Assembly: GCF_000203795.2 (NCBI RefSeq)
Contig: NW_006281105.1
Span: 248,001 to 312,000 of the forward strand
DNA: 64,000 bases
Direction of reading: 5' to 3'
Source: Batrachochytrium dendrobatidis JAM81
Lineage: Eukaryota > Chytridiomycota > Chytridiomycetes > Rhizophydiales
The position numbers were made by a program, and so were the translations under genes. Below, piece after piece: positions 1-10,878 of the stretch (within the stretch, counting starts at the first letter, position 1; the number at the start of each line of letters is the position of its first letter). The notes under the pieces are model-generated. The model saw only the letters and a program-made list of their open reading frames with translations, did no database searches and was not told the DNA's origin.

Positions 1-116
1 GCTGTCTTCATTAGACATGCCTTGTTACAAAAATTGTCAACCGATATGTTCAGATAAGATTTGTTTTGAAAAGACGCGTCAAAAGTTGAGAATTTACAGC
101 TGGTGCCGATATATAC

Positions 117-555
117 TCGACATTTTGTTCACGTAAAACGGAACGCTTGTATTTGTCATTATTTTGGAATGATGGTTGAATATCTGTTGCGCTTTCCTAT
201 TAGAAATTGGTTTCTTCAACGACCATCAAACTATAGTTTTGAACTGAAACTGTCCTTGATTTATGATCATCAGATTTATTACAATCTAGATATTGGCTTA
301 CACTGTTGTTAAACTCTACAAACTCGTATTTGTTGTATCATAATCTTGGATACGTTTACAATCTAGTCTGACAACAAAGATCGCACATGTCAGTAATACA
401 ACAGTTGTTTCTACACCCATCACTCAAAAACCAGTCAATTAATGAGTTTAAAACACAATGTTGTCCAGTAAATCCGGTGTGAGCCGTCAAATTATTTCTT
501 GAAAAATATGATTACAGTATTGATGTTCAACATTTGATATGAATTCTTGGATGTG
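117..555 (+). mobile_element. MITE-like element copy A
   Basis: The left end has the family motif TTCACGTAAAACGGAACGC and then TTGTATTTGTCATTATTTTGG, as in the copies near 8.8 and 60.7 kb. Inner family blocks recur at about 404-476 (CAACAGTTGTTTC, then AATGTTGTCCAGTAAA). The right terminal inverted repeat is degenerate, so that boundary is approximate. There is no transposase, so the element would be non-autonomous. A 69-codon reading frame inside it is not a gene. Confidence 0.55.
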
Positions 556-611
556 TTCAAAAATGCATGACTGATCGAGCCAACAATTCGACACTTTTGC
601 AAAAGTATAAA

Positions 612-683
612 TGGAGCAGTAGGGGTTCGAACCCTAGGCCTTTCGCATGCAAAGCGAACGCGCTACCACTGCGCCACAGCCCC
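612..683 (-). tRNA. tRNA-Ala (anticodon TGC)
   Basis: The 72-nt reverse complement folds as a cloverleaf. It has a 7-bp acceptor stem starting GGGGCTG, a GCGC/GCGC D-stem, a TTCGC/GCGAA anticodon stem around loop TTTGCAT (anticodon TGC), and a TAGGG/CCCTA T-stem with loop TTCGAAC. A G3-U70 wobble, the alanine identity pair, is present. Position 6:67 is a T-T mismatch. There is no intron. A TTTT run just downstream on the minus strand fits a Pol III terminator. The discriminator base is A. Confidence 0.93.
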
Positions 684-1733
684 ATTCTGTATTACTTTCA
701 TTCTATTTTCGTACTATTTTGTTTTCCATATTTGTCTTTTGCTTTTAATCTCAATATTGCAATTATACTTTATTCTGAATATTTATATACATTGTATGAA
801 TGATTCAAATACACCGTATATTCACTTGCAACTTGTATCAAATCATCATATTTGACACACCAATAGTCTAATCGAATTTATATTTAAACTTGTCTCGATC
901 AACATCAACTGCTGGCACTCTTACAATCCAATACATTGTTGCTCGAGTGTTTAGGTCTGTTTTCATTGACACATGTGTTGCAGTACTTTGAGTTCAATTG
1001 GTGATGGTGATGATACGTTTATTTGATCACGCATCTTTCAAATCATGCATTTAATATTTACTCGTTATTGGTGTGTATTATTGCACTAGCACAGTAGTAT
1101 GGTTCAAACCGATGCATTCTGTGTATGTTGCTCACATGCAGTTGATCATATACTAATAGCGGCTAATAATCAAACCGATTGTGATTGTTTATGGCTTGTT
1201 CATGATTAAATACATTAATTTAGTCGGATTCAATCGTGTTGTAACCAGATATAACCCATTGTAATGCATTGCGTGATGGATCAATACACACAATCAAGCG
1301 ATATACTGTATGCTGTAGTCAAACTGATGTCAGCAATGACAATATACACGATTCATCGAGTCCAAGTTGATCAGATAAAATATGCACCACGTTGTATATC
1401 CAAATGAAATGTCACGGTAGTCATGACTCTGCAATGGCGATCCAGCATACATGCATTCACTCACCCGTCATGTATTGTCACATAGTGAAAACAACCGTAA
1501 ACGGACCAACCACACCATTAAATGTATATAATTCAGTTGCATATATTGAATCATTAACAAAATGTGTTTTATATATACCATTCCAATTTATTGATATGAT
1601 ATAGATCCGCAAGTGTGACTAGTTCATATACATATATTAACAAGAATATATCATGTTGGTTAGTTCTGTAATGACTAGTGGATCCATCAGCTTTGTTGGT
1701 CGTGAACCAAGATGTGTTTTAATCGCGGTCTAA
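684..1733. other. Intergenic, nothing recognised
   Basis: AT-rich sequence of about 1 kb between the tRNA and the 3' end of the repeat-rich secreted protein gene. I see no convincing coding frame, RNA gene or repeat. The short open frames here have no signal, domain or splice structure. Confidence 0.6.
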
Positions 1734-3539
1734 TCATTTTGTTTTGGGTTGTGATGGACTTGGTTTCCGGAACATTGATAGGATGTCCGTGAATCTTTTT
1801 TTGAATCGTGATGAATTTGGTTTTGGAATTGATTTCCGGATCATTGATAGGATGTCCGTGAATCTTTTTTTGAATCGTGATGAACTTTGTGTTTCGGACT
1901 TGATTTCTGGTTCAATGACAGGAGAAACCGTGAATCTTGTTTTAGGTTGTGATGGACTTTGTGTTTCGGACTTGATTTCTGGTTCAATGACAGGACAAAC
2001 CGTGAATCTTGTTTTAGGTTGTGATGGACTTTGTGTTTCGGACTTGATTTCTGGTTCAATGACAGGAGAAACCGTGAATCTTGTTTTAGGTTGTGATGGA
2101 CTTTGTGTTTCGGACTTGATTTCTGGTTCAATGACAGGAGAAACCGTGAATCTTGTTTTAGATTGTGATGAACTTGGTGTTTCGGACTTGGTTTCTGGAT
2201 CATTGACAGGAGAAACCGTGAATCTTGTTTTAGGTTGTGGTATATCTTTATTGGGACATTCGATCGTCTTGGTATTATCTTTGGTTTGTTCAAAATCCTT
2301 GTTCAAAAGTGCTGTTTCTTGCTCGTTGCTGGTGGATTCAGACTCGTGTGTGTTTTGTTGGGTATCATGCTTGACATTTGTTTCGGGTACCTTGAACATT
2401 GAACTGAACTTTTCATGTATCTTATTGAGCCTCTCGTTGGTTTTTTCGTCGAATTCCACTTGCATTCCATTTTCATTTTCATTCGAGTTCAAGCCTTCAT
2501 CCAAGTCCGAGTCTGAGTACAAAGCTGAGTCTGAATCTGAATCTGAATCTGAATCTGAATCTGAGTATGAATCCGAGTCTGAGTCTGAGTCCGAGTCTGA
2601 ATCTGAATCCGAGTCTGAATCTGAATCCGAATCTGAATCTTCATCGTCTAGAATGTCCCTGGTGACATCTTTGCCATATTTCCGTATTTTCTTGTTTTTG
2701 ACAAACTCCCTGGTTGTTTTGGTCGTAAACTTTACTCGAGTATTTCTTGATGGCAACTGATCACTTTCATAATCGGACTGCTTTGAGTCATAGTGTTTAA
2801 AAGACGCGCACCGTTCTGGTTTTAAGCAAGATTTTAATGTTTTATCATAATTGACTATGATTTCCTGTGATGACATCTTGAGTATGTCGAGATTCAATAC
2901 GAGTTGATTCCGTGTTAATTCTAGCATTTGTTGTTTTCCATTTTCCCAATAATCTTGAAGCACTGTTTCCAAATTACAAGCAACCTGCGCTCGACTTTTT
3001 AACAAATCCATGTTTATATTGAGCGGACATTCAAATTCAGTATCGTCTGAAATAGACATTCCAAGATATGTCATAGTCGCTTCGATTTCTTTCAACTGCT
3101 GTTGTAGTGTCATTTCAGTCCATCCACAGATATACATAAAGATGTCAAGCAATTTAGAGCCAGTATCGCAATAGCCATCAGATGATAAAGACGAGCTTTG
3201 GGCATTAGTTTGAGGGGTCGAGTCTTTGTTTGGCGATAAGTTGCAGAGCTGACAGTCAGAGTCGCTAGTATGTTGATCGTTGGATACAGCGAGATGTTTA
3301 GAATCAAGATTGTCCAAAACGCTAGAGTCTGCAGTGGATTGGCTTGTGTCAGTAGCTTGTTCATTTACTTGAACCACAGAGCCAACATCATCATTCGATT
3401 CATTATTCTGATGTTGTGTTTCAGATACGTCGTCGCCTATTGCTTGCTTTTCGAGATTAATTGATGACTCACTGATGTATGGATGAGCAATGACTGCAGT
3501 TGAAAATAGTGAAAATACAGCGATCGATATAAGCTTCAT
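1734..3539 (-). CDS. Secreted repeat-rich protein of unknown function
   Basis: Single exon. I place the start at the ATG at 3537-3539 because it opens directly onto a signal peptide (MKLISIAVFSLFSTAVIA); an in-frame ATG 13 codons upstream (3578) would bury it, although it is possible. After an acidic Ser/Asn/Gln-rich region comes a central part with several Cys, then a Ser-Asp dipeptide tract coded around 2520-2645. The C-terminal third consists of about seven tandem repeats of roughly 24 residues (core KTRFTVSPVIEPEIKSE), seen in DNA as a 72-bp period (units at 1927, 1999, 2071, 2143, 2215) with degenerate 69-bp copies at the end. The leader resembles those of Batrachochytrium secreted families. 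I recognise no catalytic domain; a surface, adhesive or mineral-binding role is only a guess from composition. Confidence 0.75.
   Translation of the reverse strand: MKLISIAVFSLFSTAVIAHPYISESSINLEKQAIGDDVSETQHQNNESNDDVGSVVQVNEQATDTSQSTADSSVLDNLDSKHLAVSNDQHTSDSDCQLCNLSPNKDSTPQTNAQSSSLSSDGYCDTGSKLLDIFMYICGWTEMTLQQQLKEIEATMTYLGMSISDDTEFECPLNINMDLLKSRAQVACNLETVLQDYWENGKQQMLELTRNQLVLNLDILKMSSQEIIVNYDKTLKSCLKPERCASFKHYDSKQSDYESDQLPSRNTRVKFTTKTTREFVKNKKIRKYGKDVTRDILDDEDSDSDSDSDSDSDSDSDSDSDSDSYSDSDSDSDSDSDSALYSDSDLDEGLNSNENENGMQVEFDEKTNERLNKIHEKFSSMFKVPETNVKHDTQQNTHESESTSNEQETALLNKDFEQTKDNTKTIECPNKDIPQPKTRFTVSPVNDPETKSETPSSSQSKTRFTVSPVIEPEIKSETQSPSQPKTRFTVSPVIEPEIKSETQSPSQPKTRFTVCPVIEPEIKSETQSPSQPKTRFTVSPVIEPEIKSETQSSSRFKKRFTDILSMIRKSIPKPNSSRFKKRFTDILSMFRKPSPSQPKTK
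1750..2235 (-). repeat. 72-bp coding minisatellite
   Basis: Tandem units of 72 bp lie inside the secreted-protein gene, with two 69/72-bp degenerate units at the 3' end of the gene. The period is a multiple of three, so copy-number change would keep the frame. Inner units differ by one to a few bases, which suggests recent expansion or homogenisation. Confidence 0.9.
2518..2642 (-). repeat. Ser-Asp dipeptide tract
   Basis: An imperfect hexamer repeat (TCNGAY on the coding strand, read GAATCT or GAGTCC on the plus strand) encodes a nearly pure Ser-Asp run of about 40 residues. Both TCA/TCT-type and GAC/GAT codons occur, so the tract is protein-selected at least in part and is not only slippage. 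Confidence 0.9.
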
Positions 3540-3578
3540 CCTGTTTGGCGAGGTTGCAGTGATGATATTTAGATGCAA

Positions 3579-5406
3579 TGAATAGGCAATTCAGGAACAA
3601 TTTTAAATGCTCAAATAAATCATACAAATGCACTGTATTTAAATGGTTTATATCAAGGGAGGTCTGTTTAAAATATGCATTAATTTAATGATGCGGTTTG
3701 TGCTTCATGGATTGTATTGTATAGGAATCATTGCTTGCATTGACTCACCCGTACGTCTATGCTTTGTTAACCAAATAGATCAACACTTTATCGTTGGAGT
3801 AGTTCAGTCCAATACGATACGATACAAGTGTTGGGATGCGCAATATATTGAGTGTTAAGCGGTGCTAAGGGTTGGTGTAAAGTCACAGCCTATCTATGTG
3901 ATATGGCTTGTCAAACAGTATTATCCATGAATAATTATCCATCAACATGTGCTGTGATGCTGTTGGATAACAAGATTATGGCTATTATGATATACCGTGG
4001 ATGGTTATCCAAATGATTGTCGTATTAAACGTAAACTATACTGAATCCCATGAGCGTGCATCTAGCTAATTGGTAAATATGCTTGACAAAGTTGCTGCAG
4101 AAATATTATCGCCAATAAAGTAATATGGGTGATTTTGAATACAAAAAGCCAATGAATGGAAAGTAATGAATTATTATGTGGAGATTGCAATATATTTCGG
4201 TATAGCCCATCTTGATAGGGTCATGCTTTTGATATAACGCCCAGTCTCGGTGGAATTGGCTTATGATTCGGAACGGGACCCAAGTTTACGGTCGTATGAG
4301 ATACCCGCCAGAGCATTCTATCAACATCTCATGTGAGTTGCTAGCAGTATGCATGGCAAGAGCTATCGTGCAAGAACAGTCGTTGAAGAATAATGGCAAT
4401 ATATGGAACACTATTCAGACAGTCCATGTTATTCAGGGAACATCTAACCCTAATAGGATACAACGATATAATATACAGGAATGGAATATCCTCAAATCCT
4501 TATTATCAATATTCAAAGAGTGAAATATTGATAATATGTAATGAAGATAGCTGGGCACTGTAATCATGATGGGAATATAAATGTTGATCAAATTGCTTGA
4601 CAGTATAGCTGACGTATTAATACAGTCATTATCTATATTAAAACCATGACGTTGACAATTTATTATTTTCACTGCATATAGATATGTCTATGTAGTTATG
4701 TGGTGCCAATATCCGCATAATACAGTATACCATGTAGCATATCCGCCTTTATTAATATATACACGCTATCTGATGGTGAATGTTATACAATATTCAACTC
4801 ATCCATACTTTATATGGCCCAGAAAAATATATTGGTATACTCTGGATTAAAATGCGTCGGTAATCCAATTACGCAGTTAGGTGGTATATTTAATGTACCA
4901 CATGATGCACGCTACCAAGATGAGAGCAGACTGAATGTGGCAATACGACCAAGTATCGACATGTTCAAGTACACTCCACGCACCAGTATACTTGACCTAT
5001 TATTCTTGTCAATAATTTCGCTTAGCATAGTATTACCGTAATCATCTATGCTTCTAAAATCATTAGTACTATATACATACGCATTACATTTATCAATGCT
5101 ACTAATCTAAAAACCACGAGTCATCTGTAAACAACACCATGACTATAAAAGTACGTATATAGGCTACCAGAGTGTCATAACTTTGCTATTCTATTGGGGC
5201 TTTAAACAATACTGTTTGTTTTTTGTAACCATTGTTTTGTAGAATGCTTGTGTCTTGTGACTGTTTGCCTGTATAATGTTGCACATATCTCTTGTAACCA
5301 CCATTTTTCCTGATGCTTGTGTAACCCTTAACCCTATTGATAAATAGCTTGATGATGGTCACTCATCGACTATAATTTTTTGTGCTCGACAAAATTCACC
5401 GATACA
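3579..5406. other. Intergenic, nothing recognised
   Basis: About 1.8 kb of AT-rich sequence between two divergent secreted-protein genes. Open frames at 3643 and 4263 are short and lack domain, signal or splice features. I see no tRNA and no copy of the MITE family. Confidence 0.55.
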
Positions 5407-6963
5407 ATGCTGATTACTTTGCAGTATTTTCTAACCGTCATGCAGATGGTTGCTGCAATCAAAGTCCGATTGCATTCTTCAGACACATTCGGTGAGTCAA
5501 GCAATAGACTATCAAAGCGATCACCCGTTCAATTACAAGGAGATATTTCCAGTTGTTACCGTATGAAATTCAATATTGCTGGTGTTGATGTATGTATTAT
5601 GTCATGAGCTGTACTTTGATGTCAATGCATACCATTCAAACCCAACTCACTGATTGTGCTATATTGTTTGAAATAGTTGGATTTGAAGGTAGACTCGAGG
5701 ATTTCTGATTCGATTGTGCCTCTTCCCAATCTGAACAACTATCAAGGACCCACTTTGTCGTATCCTGAACATGCCGATGCCGTTACGCTGAAGTATGATG
5801 GTGGTGCTAGTGCTAAAGGACACGGATTTTTGACTACCGTGAGTATTCCAGAAACCACAATATCCATTAAAAGTGCTCCAGTAGTAGGAATTTCTGAACA
5901 ATCGGAAAACCCAGTCATTATTGATGGCAACCCCAATCAAGGAGTGTTTAGTTTTGCATACCCTTCTATAGCAATGTACCATGCAAAACCACCAACCATA
6001 ATGGATGCTATTTACGAGAGTGGGGCTGTCCCAAACAATGAAGTTGCTATGGAACTATGTCCTTATGGACTGTCTGAAAAAAGCTACATTGATATAGGAA
6101 ACACAGAGACAGACCCAAAATGTGACACAGATGGACAACCTGTCATATGGGTACAATCACCATCACGCGATCGCTTCACTGTCAACATCAAGGAAATACG
6201 AATCGATAACAAGGCAAGAAGATTGCCCAGTGAGTTTCAAGTAAAGGAGTCGGAAGATATATGGCATCCGTATTCATTTATTAGCACGTGCAGTAAGTAT
6301 ATCAGTCTCCCTCGTAAAATCGTGGATAAACTGATTAGAGCGATTGGTAAAAGTGGTGCATTTAAGCCCAAGCTTACCAAAGATGATATCAAAAAATTCT
6401 TTGAGAAAAAGCAAACCATTAAAGTGCCAGACCACATTATTGATTGGAAAAAACTACCCAAGCTTTCGTTTGTGATGTATACTGAAACTTCAAAAACGGG
6501 AAAAGCTTCCCGTTCTAGTGTAGAGATTACACTGGGTGGCAGAGACTATATCCAACAAGTTGGCGCTGAAGAATGTAAGTACTCGACAAGTAATGGATGT
6601 GCCATTTGAATCAAGTGTGTATTAACACAGTTGAATCAGATCAATTCTTTGTTGATGTTGGACGAAATAAGCGCGTAGTTCTTGGTACACCTTTTATGCT
6701 CCGAATGCGAGTAGTGTTTGATCGAACTAACCAGCGCATTGGATTTGGACCTGGATGTGGATGTGAGAATTCAGCTGATGGATATCCTATCATTTCAAGC
6801 AATAGCCAAGTGCTCTGGTCTCCAAGGTAAAGTTTTATTCAATATACTGTAATGAAATTGTAAAGGCAGATTATGAGTTGCAAATACTGATGCTTTGTTC
6901 AATTGTAGACCGAAAAAGTCTAGTTTCAGACAAAGTTCTTATCGAAAACTGAGTAAATCCTAA
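5407..6963 (+). CDS. Secreted aspartyl-protease-like protein lacking catalytic motifs
   Basis: Pepsin-family (A1) fold protein. Exons: 5407-5589, 5677-6574, about 6640-6826 (acceptor 6630 or 6639) and 6909-6963. A signal peptide (MLITLQYFLTVMQMVAA) is followed by a Lys-Arg site that could end a propeptide. The first lobe shows the normal frame around the active site (VDSRISDSIVPL, matching the usual DTGSSD..VP) but DTG has become DSR. A normal flap-like region and the pattern IDGNPNQGVFSFAYPSIA follow. In the second lobe the usual DTGTSYISLP appears as STCSKYISLP, so the second catalytic Asp is Ser and Gly is Cys. The family C-terminal motif VVLGTPFMLRMRVVFDR..RIGF is intact. The last exon adds a basic tail. 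It is likely a secreted pseudoenzyme, since all splice frames stay open and nothing suggests a dead gene. Confidence 0.8.
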
Positions 6964-7822
6964 TGAAAAACGTAGTCTCGATCATTCGAGTTTAGATGTC
7001 ATACTAGGAAATACTAATATACATCAGAAATACAATAAACCTGATTAGACATGACTTGATTTGTTATAAATAGCCTACTATCATGTTTTTGTTGAAGCAG
7101 TGTATCTATGATTAACGGATACTATCCAGTGATAGTGATGTAATATTGGGTTGGATAGTAGATGCATGCATTACTGGATTGACATCCAATTAGTATGTTT
7201 AGTGAGCAATAGTTTATTTGATGATAAGCGTGTTGGTTTACTTGGATATACTTTTGCATTCAGTTGCTGCATGGCTCATACTAAACAATCATTACATCAA
7301 TGGCAACGTATTCGCCTAAACCTATCGGGTGTTGCAATAATATTGTTGGCATTTGACTTGTGTCAATGCAATACTACATGAAATGCTCAGTCTGATCCAA
7401 TGACATTCTATGCATATCAGAATAGGATTAAATTGAACTCAATGTGATACAAAAGCAGTGTATATACAAAGCACCAGATAATACCATTATTGAATGGGAA
7501 TCTGTTAAATGAACCAATAAAACTTGACTATTTTCATCCCTAAATATAACTATGGCGATTGTGCAGTGTATGGCTACGTCAAAAGTGGAACAATATTCTC
7601 ATTTTGGTTTGATCGACGGATTTGGTGAAGAGTTGATTGCTTTAAATGTGAGCATAAAATCTCGACAGAACCATTGCAAGATTTTAACTAGATAATGCAA
7701 GCAATTGATCAATTGGATATTTATTGAATGAGGTTCAAGAGGAATTGATGAGCTAAGGTCGTAAAGATATTCAAATGAGTGCTTCATAAGGCATATGCAA
7801 ACATCACACTTGTACACAAACA
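6964..7822. other. Intergenic, nothing recognised
   Basis: About 860 bp between two convergent genes. The open frame at 7151-7381 has no recognisable features. No MITE ends seen. Confidence 0.5.
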
Positions 7823-8659
7823 TCATTTTGGATCTTCATGGATGGTGGAATCGCCATACTTGTTTGTCGATGAACGGCCGCACTCACTCTTGTATTTCTC
7901 TGGCAGCTTTTTGCTATCCCTATTAGTAAAAGAGTGAGAAGAAATAAGTTGGTGAAAAAGTAACATATATCCACATTATAAAGGAGTTTGTACCATGATG
8001 CCGTTACTGGTCCAAATTCGAATAAAAGAGTTGTATTGTCATTGATTTCTTTTTTGTTGCGGCTTGAACAGACTTCGCGTAAAGCGATTGAAAGTGGTGA
8101 TGGAGGAAGATTGTTGATGTTGCGGAAATAGTTTTTTATGCCAAGCCCGACACCGACGAATTGGCCGACAGTCAAGCCCAAAATGCTTATGCCGATTGTC
8201 CCTGGAATACGCCATCCCCTGAAAACAGCTGGTTTGAACGAATGAACAAGGTTTGTCAGCCCAAGTTACAGCAAACCAAATAAGGGGTTTATATATCCGA
8301 GTAATAACCGATCCAACACATGAAAATGCTCGGTATTGTCTAGATCAAGGGTGGAATTACTTACCGATGCTAAAACCTGTTGCAGTTCCAATAAGTGATC
8401 CCCATTTGGCTGAAAATTCAATGTTTAAAACAAGTTAGTAATAGGTATATATGCAACTAACCCAGCATTATGAGAAGAGAAATAGAAACAAACAGTTCTT
8501 GATATAAGACTACAAAGAATCAGAATACATCGTACAATAGGGAGCTAGAGATGTATATGGCTTGAAAACGGTGTCATGTTCTAGTTGCGATAAATGGTAT
8601 GCAGTACCATTGATTGAAAGAGTAGCAGTAGGGTTTTCGGTAGTAGAAGACTGGGTCAT
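7823..8659 (-). CDS. Small membrane protein, possibly OCIA-like
   Basis: Four exons read on the minus strand: 8659-8536, 8409-8361, 8218-7994 and 7919-7823, giving 164 residues. All junctions keep frame; the second donor must be GTAATT at 8360, because the better-looking GTAAGT four bases earlier breaks the frame. The middle has two Gly-rich hydrophobic segments (KWGSLIGTATGFSIG and PGTIGISILGLTVGQFVG, followed by GLGIKNYF). The tail is charged (SWDSKKLPEKYK). The layout of paired Gly-rich segments and a polar C-terminus recalls OCIA-domain mitochondrial proteins, but the match is weak. An organelle membrane protein is the safest reading. Confidence 0.6.
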
Positions 8660-8770
8660 GTTAGCAATGGTCGACTGACAAGGAGTATTGATGAGGAGGC
8701 CAGTTGGAAAGTATCAGTTTTCGGGTTTACTAATTCAAGCTCAATTTGCCACGTCATAAATCCTGTATTT

Positions 8771-9166
8771 ACGGCCGTACTCGCATAAAATGAAATATTT
8801 TTCTGTATTGATCTTGTAATGATCGTCTTGGAATAAACAATAAATATTCGCTGCTATTGATTATTTCTTTTATTGAAATTCTGTTGTATTCTAATATCAG
8901 ATACGTTCGCGCTCTAGTTCAAGAGAACGATCTCAAGAATGCAACAGTTGCTTTCATACCGGTCACGCAGTGTTTTCAAAAGTTGGTGGTTGAAAAGATG
9001 TCAAGAATGTGGAATATATTGAAACAGAGATGTGAACATTCACACTGTATCCTTGTAAAAAATGAGCCCGGAGGAGAAAGATCGATAAGATTGGTACCAA
9101 TCAAACATGACTGTTTATCATGTGTTTCGACTCATTCAGTATTTCACTTTACAAGAATACGGCTGT
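8771..9166 (+). mobile_element. MITE-like element copy B
   Basis: About 396 bp bounded by inverted ends: left CGGCCGTACTCGCATAAAATG, right CACTTTACAAGAATACGGCTG. Inner family blocks include GTTCGCGCTCTAGTTCAAG (from 8905) and a TGCAACAGTTG block. It lies between the small membrane protein gene and TPT1, ending about 88 bp before the TPT1 start. There is no coding capacity. Confidence 0.7.
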
Positions 9167-9253
9167 AAATTAGTAAACGATCCACTAGTCCCGTCAATCA
9201 GACCTGCTAAAAGCAACACTCACTGAAAAGTTTCTTGTCAAATACTTACTGTC

Positions 9254-10106
9254 ATGCCAAACCACAATCCCGCAGATGGGAATACCAAAAAATCTCATTC
9301 AAGAACCAGTAAAAATGATAGCGAGGAGGTCAGGATATCCAAAGCATTATCGTATTTACTTCGTCATGGGGCAGAAAAAGAGCGACTGGTTATAGAGTCG
9401 GACGGGTTTGTGAAGCTGAAGGATATTGTGAGTCCAGTCTACTTGAACTGTATTTACTGTTATTGTCACTATTTATACTTAGGTTGCCACTGTAATCATA
9501 TAGCTATCTCGAAAACAGTTCTCGGGACAAACGCTCGAGTCAATACAGCATCTGGTTGAATCCAATGCCAAGCAGCGATTCGCTCTACGTCAAGATCCAA
9601 CCACTTTGCAATGGTCTATCCGGGCAAATCAAGGTCACTCGATAAACGTCAATGTAGAAATGAGGACTGTTCAAGACTCCTCAGAAATCCCACTGGTAGT
9701 CCATGGAACATATCAACAGCATTTGGCTTTGATTTTAAAACAGGGCCTCAGATCCATGTCAAGAAAGCACATTCATTTTGCTGCTGGTTTGCCAGAACAT
9801 CAGGATATTACGAGTGGAATGCGAAACAATTGCAATATACTTATTTATGTGAATACTGAAAAGGCAATGAAAGGTAACATCCAACTAAGCAATATGCCAG
9901 GCATTCTACTCTATTTCATGGCAAAATTTGACACTATTAATCATATACTTGATATAGATGGAATTGTTTTTGTGCAATCTGCAAACAATGTAATATTGAC
10001 GGAAGGTGTAGATGGTGTTCTTCATCCAAGATATTTTTCGAAAATTACAGACCGATCTGGAAAGGCAATTGTAGTACCAAAAGAAGGGTTTGAAGAATCA
10101 GCATAG
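9254..10106 (+). CDS. TPT1: tRNA 2'-phosphotransferase
   Basis: Tpt1/KptA family enzyme. It removes the 2'-phosphate left at the tRNA splice junction by fungal-type ligation, using NAD+. Exons are 9254-9427 and 9504-10106, a phase-0 intron with GTGAGT donor and ATATAG acceptor; together 258 residues, normal for the family. Seen in sequence: the N-terminal ISKALSYLLRHGA motif with the conserved Arg-His, the LSRKQFSGQTLESIQHLVES segment, KQRFALR, then VHGTY with the conserved HGT, SMSRKHIHFA and EGVDGVLHPRYF near the end. Start chosen at the first ATG in frame, after a short polar leader. It would act with the tRNA splicing endonuclease and ligase. Confidence 0.93.
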
Positions 10107-10141
10107 TTTGTATTGGATTTACTACAATAGTATTTGCTCAG

Positions 10142-10430
10142 CTACAGCCGTATTTGCATCAAATGTTGCACTAAGAACATAATAAATCGCCAATCTCATG
10201 AAATAATCGATGATAGTTTACTGGCCAATATTGTGTTTTAGTCTTTCTTCTGGTTACTAACATGGAAACAATTGTATTCTTGAGTAGGAACGCGAATGTA
10301 TCTGCGATTCATGATACAGCAAAGTTTGACAATGGTCGAACGTTGCATTTGGAACAAATAGACAGTTTTAGTCGTAATACATAAATATTCAACCATTATC
10401 CCAGTGCAAAATGTATTTTCTGCTACAAAC
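10142..10430 (-). mobile_element. MITE-like element copy I, partly degenerate
   Basis: The left end has ACAGCCGTATTTGCATCAAATG starting 36 bp after the TPT1 stop. It is followed by the family block with AATCTCATGAAATAATCG and TTTACTGGCCAATATTGTGTTTTAGTC, shared with copy C near 27.5 kb. The right end is eroded and set only approximately, just before the tRNA gene at 10449. Confidence 0.55.
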
Positions 10431-10448
10431 CAGCAAAAAATCAGTAAG

Positions 10449-10520
10449 TGGAGCAGTAGGGGTTCGAACCCTAGGCCTTTCGCATGCGAAGCGAACGCGC
10501 TACCACTGTGCCACAGCCCC
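10449..10520 (-). tRNA. tRNA-Ala (anticodon CGC)
   Basis: This 72-nt gene differs at only two sites from tRNA-Ala(TGC) at 612. One change makes the anticodon CGC (loop TTCGCAT). The other makes the D-stem GCAC/GCGC, an A-C mismatch at the third pair. The acceptor, T-arm and G3-U70 pair are the same. A T6 run follows on the minus strand, fitting Pol III termination. It is probably functional, but the D-stem mismatch could lower stability. Confidence 0.88.
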
Positions 10521-10878
10521 ACTTGATTTTTTTAAAATCGTATTTTGACAAGTCAGTATTTTTATATTACAAACCCAGCACTTTTGACTGATTGTATCTG
10601 GGTTTGGAAAAACTCAAGATTTGTCCTAAACAAGTAAGCCAGGCTAGTTTTTTGCATGCCTATTGATCGCCCGAGTGTCATGGTATCTCATGGAATAAAT
10701 AAATGGAGACTGCATTGAATCAATAAAAAATCACGTGTACAAACAGTTAAAGGAATGGAATTTGCTGAGCTTCACTTTCTTGGAATCTGATTTGTTCTGT
10801 TCAAGGTATTGTCTTTAATGCTGCTACTATTCAGGGCTATCGCCACTACTTGTGCACTAATATACCTATTTCTGAAAA
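10521..10878. other. Intergenic spacer
   Basis: About 360 bp between tRNA-Ala(CGC) and the membrane protein gene. It must hold that gene's promoter, but I see no specific motif. Confidence 0.5.

Noticed and set aside
103..312. 69-codon frame
   Set aside because: Lies in MITE copy A; no equivalent frame kept in other copies.
1744..2760. 338-codon open frame on the plus strand opposite the secreted repeat protein
   Set aside because: Its repeats are the exact complement of the minus-strand minisatellite; it has no start context, signal or domain. The minus-strand frame has a signal peptide.
4263..4523. 86-codon frame in the 3.6-5.4 kb gap
   Set aside because: No domain, signal or splice structure; base composition like its noncoding surroundings.
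8253..8438. 61-codon plus-strand frame
   Set aside because: Antisense to exon 2 and introns of the small membrane protein gene.
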